Assembly: GCF_900104045.1 (NCBI RefSeq)
Contig: NZ_FNIN01000006.1
Location: 1-64,000 of the forward strand
DNA: 64,000 nucleotides
Direction: 5' to 3'
Source: Desulfonauticus submarinus
GTDB lineage: Bacteria; Desulfobacterota; Desulfovibrionia; Desulfovibrionales; Desulfonatronovibrionaceae
The translations under genes were made by a program, and so were the position numbers. The notes under the pieces were generated by a model. The model made no database searches, was not told the DNA's origin, and saw only the letters and a program-made list of their open reading frames with translations. This document shows positions 62,343-64,000 of the stretch, piece by piece (the stretch's first letter is position 1; every line of letters begins with the position of its first letter).

Positions 62343-64000
62343 ATGCGAGTATCCCTTAAAGTGAAATTATTGTTTTTGATTTTAGGCGGGGTGTTGTTTT
62401 CTGGGGTGATAAGCTTTGGAATTTTCGGCTATTATATAAAAGATATATCTCTCTCTTCTTTTCAGGATTCGATTCAGAAATATTTAAATCAATTTGACCG
62501 CAGTATTAATATATTTATTAACGAGTCCAAAGCCAATGTAGATGCTATTACTAAATTTTATTTAGTAAAAAAAATAGACGATAGTCTTACTTCTCATATA
62601 GATACCAATGAAGCTACCAAGACCATTCCGCGGGAAGATGATAAGTTAGGCCAGAAAATAGTTTTATTTATGAAAGCAATTCAACAAAGTCATCCTAATT
62701 ATTTAGATGTGTATATAGGAACAAAGTATGGAGGATTTTTATTAGCTAGGGTAGATACTCTTCCTGCCCATTATGATCCGCGTAAAAGACCTTGGTATAA
62801 AGAAGCTGTCCAGCAAGCAGGAAAAATTATTATATCTAAAGCCTATACTTCTACTACAGGAGATGCAACCATAAGTATTGCCAAAACCATTTCTAAAAAT
62901 GGAGAAATTTTAGGAGTTGCTGCTATAGATATTTCTTTAAAACTGCTTACCGAAATGGTAAAAAAAGCAAAGATAGGGCATGCAGGTTATATGTTGTTGA
63001 TTCAAGATGATGGAGTAATTTTAGCTGACTCTAAAGATCCTCAGAATAATTTTAAAAAAATTAATGAAGTTAAACCGATTTATTCTAATTTATTTCAGTA
63101 TGATAATACTTTTAAAGAAGTAAATATAGATGGAGTTAACTATTATGTTCAAGTTAAGACTTCAAAAATAGGTTGGAAGTTTTTTGTCTTTATCCCAGAA
63201 TCTGAAATTATGCAAAATGTGTATAACTCTATTACTACAGCTACAATTTACTCAGGTATAGTATTAGTAATTATTGTAGCTGTCATTTTGTTAGTAACTC
63301 AGTTTAATATTTTGAAACCTCTTAGTAAAACAGTTGCTTTTTCTCAAGAAATTGCAAATGGAAATTTAAATGCAAAAATTAGCTTAAAAAATAGAGATGA
63401 GCTTGGAGATTTGGCAAATGCTTTGAATAATATGGGAGAAAGACTTAAAAGTATGTTTAGAATAGATGAGCTTAGAGAACTTACAGAAGTCCTTACTCGT
63501 TCTTCAGGATCAATGAATGAAATGTCAGATGAATATGCAAAACGAGCAGAAAGTATTGCAAGTAGAGCAAACACTGTTGCTGTTGCTGCCGAAGAAATGA
63601 GTGTAAATATGAGTAATGTAGCTCAAGTTATGGAAAGGTCGGCAGAATCGAGTAATACAGTGGCAACAGCTTCAGAAGAAATGAGTGCTACTATTGCTGA
63701 AATATCTAATAATACAGAAAAAGCAAAATCAATGACCACTGAAGCAGTAGGCAAAGCCCAGAATACTTCTGAACGAGTAAATAATTTAGGTGAGGCTGCT
63801 AAGGAAATTTCAAAAGTCACAGAAACTATTACAGCTATATCCTCGCAAACTAATCTTTTAGCTTTAAATGCCACCATTGAGGCAGCCAGAGCTGGGGAAG
63901 CTGGAAAAGGGTTTGCTGTAGTGGCTAATGAAATTAAAGAATTAGCCCAACAAACAGCAAATGCTACAGAAGAGATTAGGCAAAAAATTGACAATATTCA
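62343..64000 (+). CDS. methyl-accepting chemotaxis protein with dCache sensor domain (truncated by window end)
   Basis: About 552 residues are visible and the frame is open at the window end. Order: short cytoplasmic start and first membrane helix (residues 5-33), periplasmic dCache-type sensor (about 35-295), second helix, HAMP (about 320-370) with [11 protein letters not shown], then the start of the MCP signalling domain, including the [23 protein letters not shown] hairpin region at the end. The sensor has RPWYKEA, then a Tyr in KAYTSTTGD and an Asp in AIDISL, the pattern of amine/amino-acid-binding dCache domains. An AGGAGG site lies upstream of the ATG. Confidence 0.9.
   Translation, partial: MRVSLKVKLLFLILGGVLFSGVISFGIFGYYIKDISLSSFQDSIQKYLNQFDRSINIFINESKANVDAITKFYLVKKIDDSLTSHIDTNEATKTIPREDDKLGQKIVLFMKAIQQSHPNYLDVYIGTKYGGFLLARVDTLPAHYDPRKRPWYKEAVQQAGKIIISKAYTSTTGDATISIAKTISKNGEILGVAAIDISLKLLTEMVKKAKIGHAGYMLLIQDDGVILADSKDPQNNFKKINEVKPIYSNLFQYDNTFKEVNIDGVNYYVQVKTSKIGWKFFVFIPESEIMQNVYNSITTATIYSGIVLVIIVAVILLVTQFNILKPLSKTVAFSQEIANGNLNAKISLKNRDELGDLANALNNMGERLKSMFRIDELRELTEVLTRSSGSMNEMSDEYAKRAESIASRANTVAVAAEEMSVNMSNVAQVMERSAESSNTVATASEEMSATIAEISNNTEKAKSMTTEAVGKAQNTSERVNNLGEAAKEISKVTETITAISSQTNLLALNATIEAARAGEAGKGFAVVANEIKELAQQTANATEEIRQKIDNI

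Overview
The window reads as a contiguous piece of chromosome from a low-GC (roughly one-third G+C by eye), Gram-negative, anaerobic bacterium, most likely a sulfate reducer of the Desulfovibrionales type (Desulfobacterota). The evidence for this is: LPS genes (hldA, kdsD), lipoprotein maturation genes (lspA, lgt), a YbgF/CpoB-type lipoprotein, TrmD fused to a second RNA methyltransferase domain, HPr and enzyme I beside a lone PTS EIID, and both parts of the sulfide-dependent homocysteine route (DUF39/HcyBio protein and NIL-domain ferredoxin). The genus is not determined. I see no CRISPR array, prophage, transposase or rRNA.

Region 1 (1-11.1 kb) begins with the tail of a PD-(D/E)XK/AAA-ATPase-type protein. 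A leftward gene cluster follows, with a divergent glycerate kinase, that looks like a compatible-solute module. It holds a glucosyl-3-phosphoglycerate synthase-like GT2, two GT4 glycosyltransferases (one resembling mannosylglucosylglycerate synthase), a HAD hydrolase, a mannose-6-phosphate-isomerase cupin, an M20-type metallopeptidase, a GH13_18 phosphorylase resembling glucosylglycerate phosphorylase, and glycerate 2-kinase. Together these could make glucosylglycerate or mannosylglucosylglycerate from 3-phosphoglycerate and recycle it through glucose-1-phosphate and glycerate to glycolysis. Heptose kinase hldA closes the block.

Region 2 (11.1-25.4 kb) has a FeoA/HsdR_N-like pair. A rightward series follows: carB, purF, kdsD, a YkgJ-type Cys protein, PBP1A, a nucleoside-recognition/gate membrane protein, Trm112 and TatD. 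A leftward set comes next: a small secreted protein, DUF4911, an M24 peptidase and the homocysteine biosynthesis protein.

Region 3 (25.4-33.7 kb) is the replication block dnaN-gyrB-gyrA, without dnaA, facing holB and purA. Hand counts of base composition suggest the + strand changes from C-rich to G/T-rich around here. The AT-rich 299-bp gap before dnaN carries a repeated TTAAGAAC motif and a 16-bp palindrome. This is a candidate origin region, although no classical DnaA box was seen.

Region 4 (33.9-45.5 kb) is a long rightward translation/RNA run (ffh, rpsP, khpA, rimM, trmD, rplS, rnhB, yraN, rsmI) that continues into EIID, HPr, enzyme I, smpB and an FAD-linked dehydrogenase. A convergent YihY membrane protein ends the region.

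Region 5 (45.7-53.6 kb) has tRNA-Ala(CGC), ileS, lspA, lgt, a PLDc_N peptide, a YbgF/CpoB-like lipoprotein and the NIL ferredoxin. It ends with a compact signalling module: PilZ protein, histidine-kinase-like protein and CheZ.

Region 6 (53.7-64 kb) is leftward: a CDF transporter, rsmB, DUF116, fmt, def, aspS and hisS. It is followed by a rightward MobB-like protein with an Fe-S motif and a chemoreceptor cut by the window end.
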